DNA from: Ehrlichia chaffeensis str. Arkansas
GTDB lineage: Bacteria; Pseudomonadota; Alphaproteobacteria; Rickettsiales; Anaplasmataceae
Length of the DNA stretch: 64,000 bases
Reading direction: 5' to 3'
NCBI RefSeq assembly: GCF_000013145.1
Contig: NC_007799.1
Span: 992,001-1,056,000, forward strand
Part shown: positions 29,414 to 40,411 of the stretch, in pieces
Position numbering within the stretch: position 1 is the first letter of the stretch
Layout of the letters: the number at the start of each line of letters is the position of its first letter
Program-made: the position numbers and the translations under genes
Notes under the pieces: model-generated
The model's database searches: none
Told to the model about the DNA's origin: nothing
The model's input: only the letters and a program-made list of their open reading frames with translations

Positions 29414-30877
29414 ATGTTTGTTACACCAAATAATAAACTCAAATTGAATAATGATACAACAAATAATATAAATGATGAACAAGCTAGTAGTGAAGTACTA
29501 AATAGTGAAAACGCTATTAGCACAGAAGGATATGAAGATGACATAAATCTAGATGACTTATACAACCCACAAGAATTAACTCCTCAGCAAATTACACAGG
29601 AACTAGATAGGTTTATTATAGGACAAGCAGACGCAAAACGTGCTGTAGCCATTGCCTTAAGAAATCGCTGGCGTCGTAACAGGGTACCTGAACCATTAAG
29701 AGAAGAGATTATCCCTAAAAACATCCTAATGATAGGACATACAGGTATTGGTAAAACAGAAATAGCTCGCAGGTTAGCAAAACTTGCAAAAGCACCTTTC
29801 ATAAAAGTTGAAGCTACAAAATTTACTGAAATAGGATATGTAGGGAGAGATGTAGACTCTATTATACGTGACTTAGTTGATGTAGCAATCAATCTTGAAA
29901 AAGAAAAAAGTCGTAAATTTGTAGAGACAAAAGCAAAATCTTTAGCAGAAAATATAATTCTTGAAGCACTGGTAGGAGCTGATGCAAGTCAAGAGACAAA
30001 AACTATTTTTCAAGAAAAGCTAAGAAATGGTGAATTTGAAAATTTTGAGATCTCCATATCCATAAAGGAAAGTAAAAATGCAATCCCTTCTATTGATATT
30101 CCAAATATTCCAGGAAATCAAGTTGGCATTATGAATATCAATGAGATTGTACATAAAATGCTAGGAAATAACAAACAACTTAAGACTATAAAAGTTACTG
30201 TAAAAGAGGCAAGAGAACTGCTAATTAATGAAGAAAGCGAAAAATTAATGGATGAAGATAAAATCATCAAAGACGCTCTTTTGTTAGCAAGTAACGACGG
30301 CATCGTATTTCTAGATGAAATAGACAAAATTGCAGCTCGTACAGAAATCAGAGGAGAAGTGAACAGAGAAGGTGTACAAAGAGATCTTTTACCATTACTT
30401 GAAGGAACAAGTGTAACAACAAAGTATGGTACTATTACAACCGATCACATTTTATTCATAGCATCTGGAGCATTTCACTTGGCTAAACCTTCTGACTTAT
30501 TACCTGAGTTACAAGGACGTCTTCCTATACGAGTAGAACTGAAACCGCTTAGTAAAGATGATTTAGTACGAATTTTAACCGAACCAGAATCAAGCTTATT
30601 AAAGCAATACTGCGCATTAATGAAAACAGAAAATATTACTATTGACTTTACTGATGAGGGAGTATCTACTATAGCTGAAATAGCATCTACAGTTAACAGA
30701 GAGGTAGAAAATATTGGAGCTCGTAGATTACATACCATTTTAGAAAAGCTAATGGAAGATATCAGTTATACTGCAACAGAAAATAGTGGTAGGACATATG
30801 TGATAGATAGCGAATATGTAAAGAAAAAGCTAGAAGACATTGCAAAACAATTAGATTTATCAAAATTTATATTATAG
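29414..30877 (+). CDS. hslU: ATP-dependent protease ATPase subunit HslU
   Basis: AAA+ unfoldase that feeds HslV. 487 residues, slightly long because of an acidic N-terminal extension of about 50 residues rich in Asn, Asp and Glu. The family start [21 protein letters not shown] follows; Walker A is GHTGIGKTE, Walker B is [11 protein letters not shown], and the C-terminal [18 protein letters not shown] block and final ...LSKFIL that docks into HslV are intact. GAGGA is at the end of hslV. Confidence 0.95.
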   Translation: MFVTPNNKLKLNNDTTNNINDEQASSEVLNSENAISTEGYEDDINLDDLYNPQELTPQQITQELDRFIIGQADAKRAVAIALRNRWRRNRVPEPLREEIIPKNILMIGHTGIGKTEIARRLAKLAKAPFIKVEATKFTEIGYVGRDVDSIIRDLVDVAINLEKEKSRKFVETKAKSLAENIILEALVGADASQETKTIFQEKLRNGEFENFEISISIKESKNAIPSIDIPNIPGNQVGIMNINEIVHKMLGNNKQLKTIKVTVKEARELLINEESEKLMDEDKIIKDALLLASNDGIVFLDEIDKIAARTEIRGEVNREGVQRDLLPLLEGTSVTTKYGTITTDHILFIASGAFHLAKPSDLLPELQGRLPIRVELKPLSKDDLVRILTEPESSLLKQYCALMKTENITIDFTDEGVSTIAEIASTVNREVENIGARRLHTILEKLMEDISYTATENSGRTYVIDSEYVKKKLEDIAKQLDLSKFIL

Positions 30878-30879
30878 TT

Positions 30880-31572
30880 ATGCATGAAAGATCAAAGTTT
30901 GTTAATCAAGTTTTTACTTCAGTAGCCTCACGCTACGATTTAATGAATGACATAATGAGCTTTGGTCTTCACAGGCTATGGAAAGATAAAGTGATTCAGA
31001 ATATTACTAAGGGTAGCTTACTTGATGTTGCATGCGGTACTGGAGACATAGCTATAAAAGTAGCAAAAAATACACAAGATGTAGACATAACAGTATGTGA
31101 TATTAATCCAAAAATGCTAAATTATGGACGAGATAATGCTGTTAATGCGAATGTATTAAATCTTAAATGGGTATGTAGTAATGCAGAGCAGCTTCCATTT
31201 CTAGATGACAGTTTTGACTATTATACAATTTCTTTCGGTATACGTAATGTTTTACATAGACAGCTTGCATTAAATGAAGCATATAGAGTCTTAAAACAAG
31301 GAGGAAAATTCATATGCTTAGAATTCTCTCCATTAAAAGAAAGTCACCCTCTTTACAAACTGTATAACTTTTATTCATTTAATATTATCCCTCACGTAGG
31401 ACAAGTAGTAGCAAAGGATAGAGCTTCATACCAATACTTAGTAGACAGTATAAGTGAATTCCCTTACCAAGAAGATTTTGCTCAAGAAATCAAAAATTCT
31501 AATTTTGTTCAAATAAAATATAATAATTTATGTTTTGGCATAGTTACGTTATATACTGCTTGGAAAATATAA
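30880..31572 (+). CDS. ubiE: Ubiquinone/menaquinone biosynthesis C-methyltransferase UbiE
   Basis: SAM-dependent methyltransferase of ubiquinone synthesis. 230 residues. The start with VNQVFTSVASRYDLMNDIMSFG, the SAM motif LLDVACGTGDIA, and DYYTISFGIRNV with QGGKFICLEFS are UbiE signatures. The ATG at 30880 follows the hslU stop by 2 bp, so it is transcribed with hslVU. Together with COQ9 it shows an active ubiquinone pathway. Confidence 0.93.
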   Translation: MHERSKFVNQVFTSVASRYDLMNDIMSFGLHRLWKDKVIQNITKGSLLDVACGTGDIAIKVAKNTQDVDITVCDINPKMLNYGRDNAVNANVLNLKWVCSNAEQLPFLDDSFDYYTISFGIRNVLHRQLALNEAYRVLKQGGKFICLEFSPLKESHPLYKLYNFYSFNIIPHVGQVVAKDRASYQYLVDSISEFPYQEDFAQEIKNSNFVQIKYNNLCFGIVTLYTAWKI

Positions 31573-32000
31573 CTAACCTTATATATAAAAGTTCTTCCCT
31601 TACAGAATAATACCATCAAGAATAATTTATATAAGAACTTCCCACACTATATCACTTATCAACATAAATCTATATACATTTTATTTTTTTCAAACATAGC
31701 TTTAATTAACATTTTTAATTGATTTCACATCTCGAATAAAAAAGTTTAATGCTAAGGAAGTTTATTACCCAAGTCTTTCACAATCCATATAATTTATTTA
31801 AAGCTACAATATCGTATAAAGAAGTGTATGCTAAATTTAGCATAAAATTTATCAACAAAAAACCTACAATTGACACATCAAGATCCATTTAAGTTTAGCA
31901 AACAAAAAACTTCTTTACACAAATAACACTCTTCACATTAAGATACTGCTATAGTATTTATCATCTACACTTTAGTTTTTATAAGTTCAGCATATATGTT
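31573..32000. other. Intergenic region, ubiE to metG (convergent)
   Basis: 428 bp between two convergent genes. An inverted repeat AAGTTCTT ... AAGAACTT with about 36 bp between arms begins near 31589; it lacks a T-run. Nothing else is recognisable. Confidence 0.5.
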
Positions 32001-33521
32001 TCATAAGATTTTTGCAAAAATAGGCTCTGGTTTTGGTAAAACTGTATTCATATTTATAGGTATAGAAAATCGACTAAAGTCACGATTACATTCTGGTAAA
32101 CCAATTTGATCTAATATTTTAGATGATAATTTAGGCATGACAGGTTGCAACAGCAACCCTATACATTTAATATATTCAAGTAATTTATACAATACTGCTT
32201 CCATAATTTTAGGGTCACTCTTAGATAACCTCCATGGCGCTCGTGATGCAATATATTCATTAGCTGCAGAAGATAATTGCTCTATAATATGTATCATCTC
32301 ATTCAGATTACAACGCATTACACAATCTCTAACCTTTTCAAGAATCTCTTGATAATCTGGTAATACTTCCTCACCCTGCAGCAAATTGCCACTTACTGTT
32401 GGTACTATCCCTCCACATTCTTTATACAATAGTGAAACAGTTCTTTGTACAAGGTTCCCTATATTATTTGCTAAATCATAATTTATACAATTAATAAGAC
32501 TATTTCTTTTAAAATCTCCATCGTTCCCTATTGGCATTTCTTTAATTAAAAAATATCTTAATTGATCAACTCCAAATTCTTCTACTAGGTCAAAAGGTTT
32601 AATAACATTACCTAACGACTTAGAAATTTTTTGCCCCTCATTAGTCCACCAACCATGTGCCAAGATTTTTTTAGGTAAAGGCAATTCAGCTGCCATTAAA
32701 ATAGCAGGCCAATATACAGCATGAAACCTCAATATATCCTTACCCACAACCTGTAAAACAGAACTACTATCACTTGCCCAATAAGCTTGATAATCTTTAT
32801 GGTTCTCATCAGGAAACCCTAATACTGTCAAGTAATTTGCTAAAGCATCTACCCAAACATAAATTACATGTTTATCATCATTTGGTACTTTTATTCCCCA
32901 TAAAACATTTTGTCTTGATACAGAAAGATCTTTCAACCCTGATTTAACAAATGATATAACTTCATTATACCGATATTTAGGAATAACAAAATCAGGATTT
33001 TCCTCGTAAAAAGCTAACAACCTTTCCTGAAAATTTGACAATCGAAAAAAATAACTCGGCTCTTCTATCCATTCTACATCAGCTCCTGTAGGAGCTTTAC
33101 CATCGACCAATTCTTTCTCCTGATAAAACGTTTCATCTCTTACCGAATACCAACCAGAATAACTACCTAAATATATTGCCCCATTATCACACAAACGCTG
33201 CCATAAAGCTACCACAGTCTTTTTGTGCCTTGTTTCTGTCGTACGAATAAAATCATCATAGCTATAGTTCATAACATCAGCTAACTGTCTAAAAACAGCA
33301 CTTGTATTATCAGTAAAATCTAATAATGACATGTTACGTTCTTGGGCTGCTTTTTCTATTTTTTGCCCATGTTCATCTGTTCCAGTTATAAACTTTACAC
33401 TATGTCCATCAAGACGCATAAACCGTGCGATAATATCAGATATCAAAGTTGTATAAACATGACCTATATGTGGCACATCATTAACATAATAAATAGGAGT
33501 AGTAATATATATATTATTCAT
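32001..33521 (-). CDS. metG: Methionyl-tRNA synthetase
   Basis: Class I synthetase charging initiator and elongator tRNA-Met. 506 residues, the short form without the C-terminal dimerisation domain. The HIGH motif is in YYVNDVPHIGHVYTTL, the KMSKS motif appears as GQKISKSLGN, and TGTDEHGQKIEKAA and YVWVDALANYL are typical. The ATG is preceded by no clear ribosome binding site. Confidence 0.95.
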   Translation of the reverse strand: MNNIYITTPIYYVNDVPHIGHVYTTLISDIIARFMRLDGHSVKFITGTDEHGQKIEKAAQERNMSLLDFTDNTSAVFRQLADVMNYSYDDFIRTTETRHKKTVVALWQRLCDNGAIYLGSYSGWYSVRDETFYQEKELVDGKAPTGADVEWIEEPSYFFRLSNFQERLLAFYEENPDFVIPKYRYNEVISFVKSGLKDLSVSRQNVLWGIKVPNDDKHVIYVWVDALANYLTVLGFPDENHKDYQAYWASDSSSVLQVVGKDILRFHAVYWPAILMAAELPLPKKILAHGWWTNEGQKISKSLGNVIKPFDLVEEFGVDQLRYFLIKEMPIGNDGDFKRNSLINCINYDLANNIGNLVQRTVSLLYKECGGIVPTVSGNLLQGEEVLPDYQEILEKVRDCVMRCNLNEMIHIIEQLSSAANEYIASRAPWRLSKSDPKIMEAVLYKLLEYIKCIGLLLQPVMPKLSSKILDQIGLPECNRDFSRFSIPINMNTVLPKPEPIFAKIL

Positions 33522-34177
33522 AAGTTAGCATTGTTATTACTTTATACAGTTAGCAAATTATCACATAATTTTAGTTATATTAACTTAATATTTGCAGATA
33601 TTACAAAATATTGACTTATAAAAACTATATACAAACATAAGCCCTAAAACAGACCACTTTTAATTAATCCCATATAACAGTAACTACTAGTACAAAATGT
33701 ACGATACTAAACACGATTATATACAAGATGACATCAATACACATTACTATGAGTCATACTATCACAATTCATTACACAATAAACAACCACATTAATTTCT
33801 ACATAAGCAGTTTTAACATCCTTTACTGACCCACAATTTCATAAAAAAAACTTAGAACAGCAATTTGCGGCTTTGCTTATCCTCATTGCTATAGAAACAA
33901 TACTCCCAACTGAATGCTCTTATTTTTATAAAAATTTAAACTAGACCAACCATATTTTTCCAAGTAGTACGTAAGATAACTATACAAAAACACAAATTAT
34001 GATTACCCTAGCTGAACAAAATTGATACCTTCCACACAAAATCCTACTTTTCTAATAACTATTGTTTCACAATATTAATTATATAATAAAGAATTTAACT
34101 GTATTAATACAAACTTTGCAAAATATAAAAAATCACTTATCATTTAATTAACAGTCATATATTTCTAGCACACAACA
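33522..34177. other. Intergenic region, metG to lysC (divergent)
   Basis: 656 bp of AT-rich sequence. I looked for tRNA arms and for tmRNA, SRP RNA and RNase P RNA core sequences and saw none. No repeat, gene relic or convincing promoter. Confidence 0.5.
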
Positions 34178-35431
34178 ATGAAGAGGATTTTAGTAAAAAA
34201 ATTTGGAGGAACTTCTTTACAAGACATAGAATGCATTAATAGAGTTGCAGAAATAATAAAACAAGATGTTAACAATAATTATAAAGTAGTTGTAGTAGTA
34301 TCAGCTATGGGAAAATTCACTGATAACATCATTTCACAAATTAAACAAATTTCCGATGTCAAATCTCAATCTGAACGCTCCGAATATGATCTAATCATTT
34401 CTTCAGGAGAACAAATATCATGCGGACTATTATCATTAGCTCTACAAAAAATAGGAATCAATGCTCAATCATGGTTAGGATGGCAACTACCAATAGTAAC
34501 AACTGAAGACCATACTAAAGCAAGAATCATAGATATTAACACATGTTCACTACAGGATTCACTAGCTAATAATGATGTTGCTATTGTGGCTGGATTTCAG
34601 GGAATGCATAAAAACAATAGAGTAACAACCTTAGGCAGAGGAGGTTCTGACACTTCAGCTGTAGCAATTGCAGCAGCACTAAAAGTAGATTTATGCTACA
34701 TTTACACAGATGTAGACGGAATATATACAGCAGATCCTAATGTGGTACCAAAAGCACGCAAATTAGATTACATTACATATGATGAAATGATAGAGATGTC
34801 TTCTCTTGGCGCTAAAGTATTACAAGTACGTTCAGTAGAAATAGCAATGAAATATAACATAAAATTGTGTATATTATCTACTTTTAATCCTGGAAAAGGG
34901 ACAATCTTACGCAAAAAAGGAGAATCAGATATGGAAAGTCAATTAATTACTGGGGTTACATGTAATAACAAAACAGCAAGTATTACACTAAAAGAGGTAA
35001 AAGCAATATCTGGCGTTACCACAGTATTTAATGCAATAGCAGAAAAAAACATTAACGTCGATATGATCATTCAAAGTGTGAATGATAACAATGCAAATGA
35101 TATCACTTTTACAATTTCAGAAGAAGATTTGCCAACAACAACAAAGTTTTTAACAGAAATTCAAACTGAACTTATGTATCAGGATTTAATAATCAATTCC
35201 GAAGTTGCAAAAGTTTCCATTATTGGAGTAGGCATGATTTCTCATTCTGGAGTAGCTTACAAAATGTTTGATACTTTAACATCTAATAATATAAAAATAT
35301 TAGCAGTTACTACTTCAGAGATAAAAATCAGCGTTCTAATATCGAGAAAAGACAGCCAACTTGCAACAATAGCATTGCACTCTACTTTTGGACTTGATAA
35401 CACAGAATCAGATTTACACATAATAAGTTAA
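34178..35431 (+). CDS. lysC: Aspartate kinase
   Basis: First step of the aspartate pathway (towards lysine/diaminopimelate and threonine). 417 residues, monofunctional. The start VKKFGGTSL, the substrate region GFQGMHKNNRVTTLGRGGSDTSAVA, and two C-terminal ACT domains (from about residue 265) are complete, so feedback control is likely. The long gaps on both sides suggest it is transcribed alone. Confidence 0.95.
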   Translation: MKRILVKKFGGTSLQDIECINRVAEIIKQDVNNNYKVVVVVSAMGKFTDNIISQIKQISDVKSQSERSEYDLIISSGEQISCGLLSLALQKIGINAQSWLGWQLPIVTTEDHTKARIIDINTCSLQDSLANNDVAIVAGFQGMHKNNRVTTLGRGGSDTSAVAIAAALKVDLCYIYTDVDGIYTADPNVVPKARKLDYITYDEMIEMSSLGAKVLQVRSVEIAMKYNIKLCILSTFNPGKGTILRKKGESDMESQLITGVTCNNKTASITLKEVKAISGVTTVFNAIAEKNINVDMIIQSVNDNNANDITFTISEEDLPTTTKFLTEIQTELMYQDLIINSEVAKVSIIGVGMISHSGVAYKMFDTLTSNNIKILAVTTSEIKISVLISRKDSQLATIALHSTFGLDNTESDLHIIS

Positions 35432-36186
35432 TCTATTTATAATATAGCTTATAACCCTTCTGGTGTTTAGATAACGTATTACATATAAGTAATATAGTTT
35501 TAAGAATTATTAAACAACAATAAACGTAGCACTTATTTTTAAGCTTCTATGAATTCTGTTTGGATTTTCTATAAAAATCCTTTCTATGAATTAAAGTTCC
35601 TACATTACAACAAACACTACTTTAGAACTAGACTATGACAGCTATATTTTTTAAGATTTCAATTTCTTTTATCTTAAACTTAATTCAGCATAGATCATCA
35701 TAAACAACATAATACTTATAAGTCATCATTAAAAAATGATTTCATATCTCTATAAATTTTATATTAGAAAGCAATTATTACCTTTAAACCAGATTTTGGA
35801 ACCATATCAATTAAGTCTTATATTACTTAGATTTTAGTCAATTACTTTAATTTTTCAGTCTTCAATTTAACAATAAATTAATTTGTAACATAATAAATAA
35901 AGGACTCTTTAGATTAAAAATTACATTACACAAGTTTTTTTAATCTATAAAATGCAACATATACACTGAAAATTTGTAAAATCCAATCTCTTCTGGAAAA
36001 AATTTGCAAAATACTTTTCAAATATAACGCAGATAGGTTTACAAGTACTGTAGCTTTTAGCTATAATCAAACGATAGCTTTTAGCTATAATTAATTTTAT
36101 AAGTCTATACTTCTTAAAAAGTAGTATAAAATTATTGCATTTTGGTCCTCAAAATGATAAAGATGAACGGTTAATAGTGTAACATT
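35432..36186. other. Intergenic region, lysC to coxB
   Basis: 755 bp. A hairpin at 35562-35580 (GGATTTT, loop CTATA, AAAATCC, then TTTCT) might end lysC transcription but is 130 bp after its stop codon and the T-run is short. Near coxB are two copies of a TAGCTTTTAGCTATAAT element, listed separately. The rest is featureless. Confidence 0.5.
36038..36091 (+). promoter_or_regulatory. Candidate cox promoter with a duplicated TAGCTTTTAGCTATAAT element
   Basis: TTTACA (36038-36043), an 18-bp spacer and TATAAT (36062-36067) form a good promoter 120 bp before coxB. The -10 box is the end of a 17-bp element that recurs 24 bp later (36051-36067 and 36075-36091). Each element also contains a small palindrome, TAGCT-TTT-AGCTA, that could bind a regulator or form a hairpin. 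Confidence 0.5.
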
Positions 36187-36960
36187 ATGTTAAGATTTCT
36201 GTTTTTTTTTCTCTTTATGTTTAGTTCTCTTGATCTATTTGCAGCACCTGTGCAGTGGCAAATGGGGTTTCAAGCTCCTGCAACAGAAATAATGGAGTCC
36301 ATCATAAGGTCCCATAACTTTGTTATGTTTGTTATGTCAGGAGTAGTAGTTGTTGTTTTCTCCATCATGATCTACGTTCTTATAAGGTTTAGAAAAAAAC
36401 CAGAAGATAAAATTATCTTCAATACTAAGAATTCTCATAATGTAGTTTTAGAAATACTGTGGACGTTAATTCCTTTAATAATTGTAGGATTTTTAACCAT
36501 AAGTAATGTTAAACTAATTAGACAAGAACAGAAGATTCCTAAGGTAGAAATGACATTAAAAGCAATTGGTTACCAATGGTATTGGGGATATGTGTATCCA
36601 GATTATAAAAATTTCACTTTCGATAGTTACATGAAAACAACAGATAATTTGGAAGCTCAAGATTTACGCCTACTTGAAGTAGACAACAGGGTAGTAGTAC
36701 CTATTAACACAAACATTCTGCTACAAGTAACAAGCGCAGACGTAATACATAGTTGGACAGTACCAGCTTTGGGAGTAAAAATCGATGCAGTACCAGGCAG
36801 ATTAAATGAAGCATGGTTTAATATAAAAACTCCAGGAGTATACTATGGACAGTGTTCAGAACTTTGTGGAAGACTGCATGGATTTATGCCAATAGTAATA
36901 GTTGCTGTTGAAAAAGAACAATTTGACGAATGGATACAAAAAAAGACACTTGAATTATAG
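36187..36960 (+). CDS. coxB: Cytochrome c oxidase subunit II
   Basis: Carries the CuA centre that accepts electrons from cytochrome c. 257 residues: a probable signal peptide (about 1-19), two membrane segments (about 40-65 and 85-105), then a periplasmic cupredoxin domain. The aromatic [11 protein letters not shown] stretch and the CuA ligands in [13 protein letters not shown] (CxxxC, His, Met) with the earlier His in VIHSW are intact. coxA follows 8 bp later. Confidence 0.95.
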   Translation: MLRFLFFFLFMFSSLDLFAAPVQWQMGFQAPATEIMESIIRSHNFVMFVMSGVVVVVFSIMIYVLIRFRKKPEDKIIFNTKNSHNVVLEILWTLIPLIIVGFLTISNVKLIRQEQKIPKVEMTLKAIGYQWYWGYVYPDYKNFTFDSYMKTTDNLEAQDLRLLEVDNRVVVPINTNILLQVTSADVIHSWTVPALGVKIDAVPGRLNEAWFNIKTPGVYYGQCSELCGRLHGFMPIVIVAVEKEQFDEWIQKKTLEL

Positions 36961-36968
36961 AGGCATGC

Positions 36969-38525
36969 ATGAGTAGTGAACATACACCACAGGGGATAAG
37001 ACGTTGGTTGTTTTCAACAAATCACAAAGATATAGGTACATTATATATCATTTTTTCCATTATTGGTGGACTTGTAGGTGGTATAATGTCTCTTGTACTG
37101 AGATTACAACTAGCACATATTAACGTATTACATGATAACTATCAATTATATAATGTTATTGTAACAGGGCATGCATTAATTATGGTGTTTTTTATGATCA
37201 TGCCAGCTTTAACTGGAGGATTTGGTAATTGGTTCGTACCATTGCTTATAGGAGCCCCAGACATGGCATTCCCACGTCTTAATAATGTAAGCTTCTGGCT
37301 GTTGGTTGCCTCACTAATTCTATTATGTATATCTGTCTTGATAGGAGAAGGTGCAGGTACAGGGTGGACATTATACCCACCATTATCATATATCGGGTCT
37401 CATCCAAGTGCTTCCGTAGATATAGCAATATTCGCTATACATGTTGCTGGAGCTTCATCAATTGTAGGAGCAATAAATTTCATTGTGACAATATTCAACA
37501 TGCGAGCTCATGGCATGACATTGTTAAAAATGCCACTATTCGTCTGGACAATATTATTAACATCTTTTATGTTAATAGTGACAATCCCAGTTTTAGGGGG
37601 CGCAGTAACAATGCTATTAACAGACAGAAATTTTGGCACAAGTTTTTTTGACCCTGCTGGTGGAGGTGATCCTTTATTATTCCAACATCTATTTTGGTTC
37701 TTTGGACACCCAGAAGTGTATATAATCATATTCCCAGCATTTGGAATAATAAGCCAAATTGTATCCACTTTTTCTCATAAAGCAGTTTTTGGATACTTAG
37801 GTATGGTATTAGCATTAGTTGGCATTGCAGCTGTAGGTGCAGTAGTATGGGCACATCACATGTTTACTGTTGGATTAAGCGCAGAGATTATGACATATTT
37901 CAGTGTTACTACCATGTTAATAGGTGTGTTAACAGGAGTTAAAGTATTCAGCTGGATTGCAACTATGTGGGGAGGACAAATAGAATTTAAAACTCCTATG
38001 CTATTTTCAATTGGATTTATCTTCGTATTTGTAGTAGGAGGAGTTACTGGTATTGTAATTTCACACGGTGGTATAGATAAAGCACTGCACGACACATACT
38101 ATGTAGTTGCACATTTCCATTATGTAATGTCAATCGCTGCATTGTTTGCTGCCTTTGCTGCTTTCTATTACTGGATAGGTAAAATATCAGGTAAGCAATA
38201 TAACGAATGTTTAGGTAAAATACATTTCTGGTTAACTTTTATTGGAACTAATATTACATTTTTACCTCAACACTTTTTAGGTGTAGCAGGCATGCCAAGA
38301 CGGATCCCAGATTACCCAGATGCTTTTATTCCATGGAATTATATATCATCAGTAGGAGCATTGATATCATTCATATCAGCCTTATTTTTTGTTTACATAA
38401 TTATTTCAACATTAAGAAATGGAAAAAAATGTCCTAGCAATCCATGGGGAGGAGATACATTAGAATGGACAATACCATCACCAGCACCTTTCCATACCTT
38501 TGAAGAAATACCAAAGGTTGATTAA
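36969..38525 (+). CDS. coxA: Cytochrome c oxidase subunit I
   Basis: Catalytic haem-copper subunit of the proton-pumping oxidase, 518 residues, 12 membrane segments. Visible markers: [12 protein letters not shown] at the start, the haem-a ligand region [12 protein letters not shown], the CuB/cross-linked [11 protein letters not shown], the HH pair in WAHHMF, and the haem histidines in [16 protein letters not shown] lies just before the ATG. ctaB follows after 2 bp. Confidence 0.97.
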   Translation: MSSEHTPQGIRRWLFSTNHKDIGTLYIIFSIIGGLVGGIMSLVLRLQLAHINVLHDNYQLYNVIVTGHALIMVFFMIMPALTGGFGNWFVPLLIGAPDMAFPRLNNVSFWLLVASLILLCISVLIGEGAGTGWTLYPPLSYIGSHPSASVDIAIFAIHVAGASSIVGAINFIVTIFNMRAHGMTLLKMPLFVWTILLTSFMLIVTIPVLGGAVTMLLTDRNFGTSFFDPAGGGDPLLFQHLFWFFGHPEVYIIIFPAFGIISQIVSTFSHKAVFGYLGMVLALVGIAAVGAVVWAHHMFTVGLSAEIMTYFSVTTMLIGVLTGVKVFSWIATMWGGQIEFKTPMLFSIGFIFVFVVGGVTGIVISHGGIDKALHDTYYVVAHFHYVMSIAALFAAFAAFYYWIGKISGKQYNECLGKIHFWLTFIGTNITFLPQHFLGVAGMPRRIPDYPDAFIPWNYISSVGALISFISALFFVYIIISTLRNGKKCPSNPWGGDTLEWTIPSPAPFHTFEEIPKVD

Positions 38526-38527
38526 GC

Positions 38528-39415
38528 ATGAGTTCTAAATGTGAAAGTGTTAAACCACAGCTTGTAAATGAAGTATTAGGCTATTGGGATCTACTCAAAC
38601 CAAAAATCATGTATTTAGTAGTTCTTACAGGAATTACAGGAATGATTATTGCTCCAGGAAATATTCATCCTTTTATCGGTATCATCAGTACCTTATGCAT
38701 AGCACTAGGATCTGGTGCTGCAGGAGCAATTAATATGTGGTATGACAGTGATATAGACGCATTAATGCAACGTACCAAAAATCGTCCTATACCTTCTGGA
38801 AAAATTGCTAGATCTACTGCAATTGAATTGGGATTAGTGTTATCCGTTATTTCTGTAACAGTAATGATGATCGCCGTTAACTATCTATCAGGAATATTAC
38901 TAGCTATCAGTATAGGATTCTACTCACTTGTATACACAATGTATCTTAAAAGAAGAACACCACAAAATATAGTCATAGGAGGAATTGCAGGAGCACTGCC
39001 TCCAATTATTGGATGGACTTCTGTAACTAACGCCATCTCCATAGAAAGCTTGATATTATTTCTAATTATATTTGTATGGACTCCTCCACACTTTTGGGCA
39101 TTATCTTTATTAAACTATCAGGAATACGAAAAGGCTAAAGTACCAATGTTACCTGTCACACATGGAATATTCACTACCAAAATTTATATACTAGTATATA
39201 GTATCATACTATTTATTATAACACTATTACCTGGAATATTTTTAAAAGATTGTTTGTTATATGAAACTTGTGCAATACCACTTGGCATGACATTCGTGTT
39301 CCATGCTTTCAAGGTATTTGTATCAATCAACCACTATAAATACAAAGCAATGTTTACTTATTCTATTGCTTACCTCTTTATTTTATTCATATGTATTATT
39401 ATCTCAAGTTTTTAA
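38528..39415 (+). CDS. ctaB: Protohaem IX farnesyltransferase
   Basis: Makes haem O, the precursor of haem A, for the oxidase encoded just upstream. 295 residues, about eight membrane segments. The prenyltransferase motif NMWYDSDIDALMQRTKNRP and the second aspartate-rich loop region after FVWTPPHFWALS are diagnostic. Last gene of the coxB-coxA-ctaB operon; converges on bamD. Confidence 0.95.
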   Translation: MSSKCESVKPQLVNEVLGYWDLLKPKIMYLVVLTGITGMIIAPGNIHPFIGIISTLCIALGSGAAGAINMWYDSDIDALMQRTKNRPIPSGKIARSTAIELGLVLSVISVTVMMIAVNYLSGILLAISIGFYSLVYTMYLKRRTPQNIVIGGIAGALPPIIGWTSVTNAISIESLILFLIIFVWTPPHFWALSLLNYQEYEKAKVPMLPVTHGIFTTKIYILVYSIILFIITLLPGIFLKDCLLYETCAIPLGMTFVFHAFKVFVSINHYKYKAMFTYSIAYLFILFICIIISSF

Positions 39416-39482
39416 CATCCCTTTTAATTAAGAGATTCCAAAACATCAATAAAGCCTCACTACAATTATAAACTATTCTTTG

Positions 39483-40235
39483 TTATTTAACCAAAGGTTC
39501 TTTATACCATCCAGTATCAATACAACATTCTTTAAGTAATGACATATATCTTGCATAGGCAGCAATATCCCCCAAAGCTAAGTACGCTTCAGCAATTCTA
39601 TATAAGCTTTCTGAATAATATTTCGTATCCTTATACTTATTTAATATTGTACTAAACCTTTTTATAGCAGCAACATATTCACCACGTTGCAAATAAAACT
39701 TACCTATTGAAAATTCCTTACCAGCAATATGTTGATGAACAAGTTCTAATCTTTTCATAACTTCTTCTAAATACATAGAGTTGGGAAAGAGACGTATAAA
39801 CTCATTCAACAATTCCAAAACTTTATGCACACTACTTTGATCACGATCTATATCACTAATTTGCATGTAGTTCGCCATTATCCTTAAATAATATGCAAAA
39901 TCTATATCCTTACTATCAGGATAAAGTTGTATATAATCATCCGCATAAATTTCAGCACGAGAATAATCGCCAAGTTCATAATTCAAAAATGACATCATAA
40001 GACGAGCTTTTATCGCCACAGGAGAAAATGGGTAAAGATTGTCTATTTCCTCAAGATCTTTTACCGCACTCTTATATTCTTTGGCATTAGATTTCTTTAA
40101 GGCACTCTCATACATTTCATCTGCTGTTCGATCTTCAACAAATTTTTCTCCCTTCTTTATGAAAGAGCAGTTTACCATTAAAAAACAACAACATAACAAG
40201 TAAACAGCCTTGCGAATAATTTTAGAGTGACACAT
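39483..40235 (-). CDS. bamD: Outer membrane protein assembly factor BamD
   Basis: Lipoprotein subunit of the BAM complex that inserts beta-barrel proteins. The ATG at 40235, 6 nt after GGTGA, is preferred over the TTG at 40241, giving 250 residues. A lipoprotein signal ends at the lipobox LMVNC. The rest is made of TPR-like helices: ADEMYESALKKSNAKEYKSA, LYPFSPVAIKARLM, and IRLFPNSMYLEEVMKRL. It is the only recognised BAM component in the window. Confidence 0.85.
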   Translation of the reverse strand: MCHSKIIRKAVYLLCCCFLMVNCSFIKKGEKFVEDRTADEMYESALKKSNAKEYKSAVKDLEEIDNLYPFSPVAIKARLMMSFLNYELGDYSRAEIYADDYIQLYPDSKDIDFAYYLRIMANYMQISDIDRDQSSVHKVLELLNEFIRLFPNSMYLEEVMKRLELVHQHIAGKEFSIGKFYLQRGEYVAAIKRFSTILNKYKDTKYYSESLYRIAEAYLALGDIAAYARYMSLLKECCIDTGWYKEPLVK

Positions 40236-40411
40236 ATTCAATCACCTATAAATATAACTTGTAAATATATAAATATCCTATTGAAACATAAAGATGTATC
40301 CCAGACAAGCAATTTTTACTAATGTACTTACACTAGCAAGACCATATAATGTATTGACAACTATCATATTGATACTAGAATGCAATAAGTACAAACTAAT
40401 AAAGCATACTA

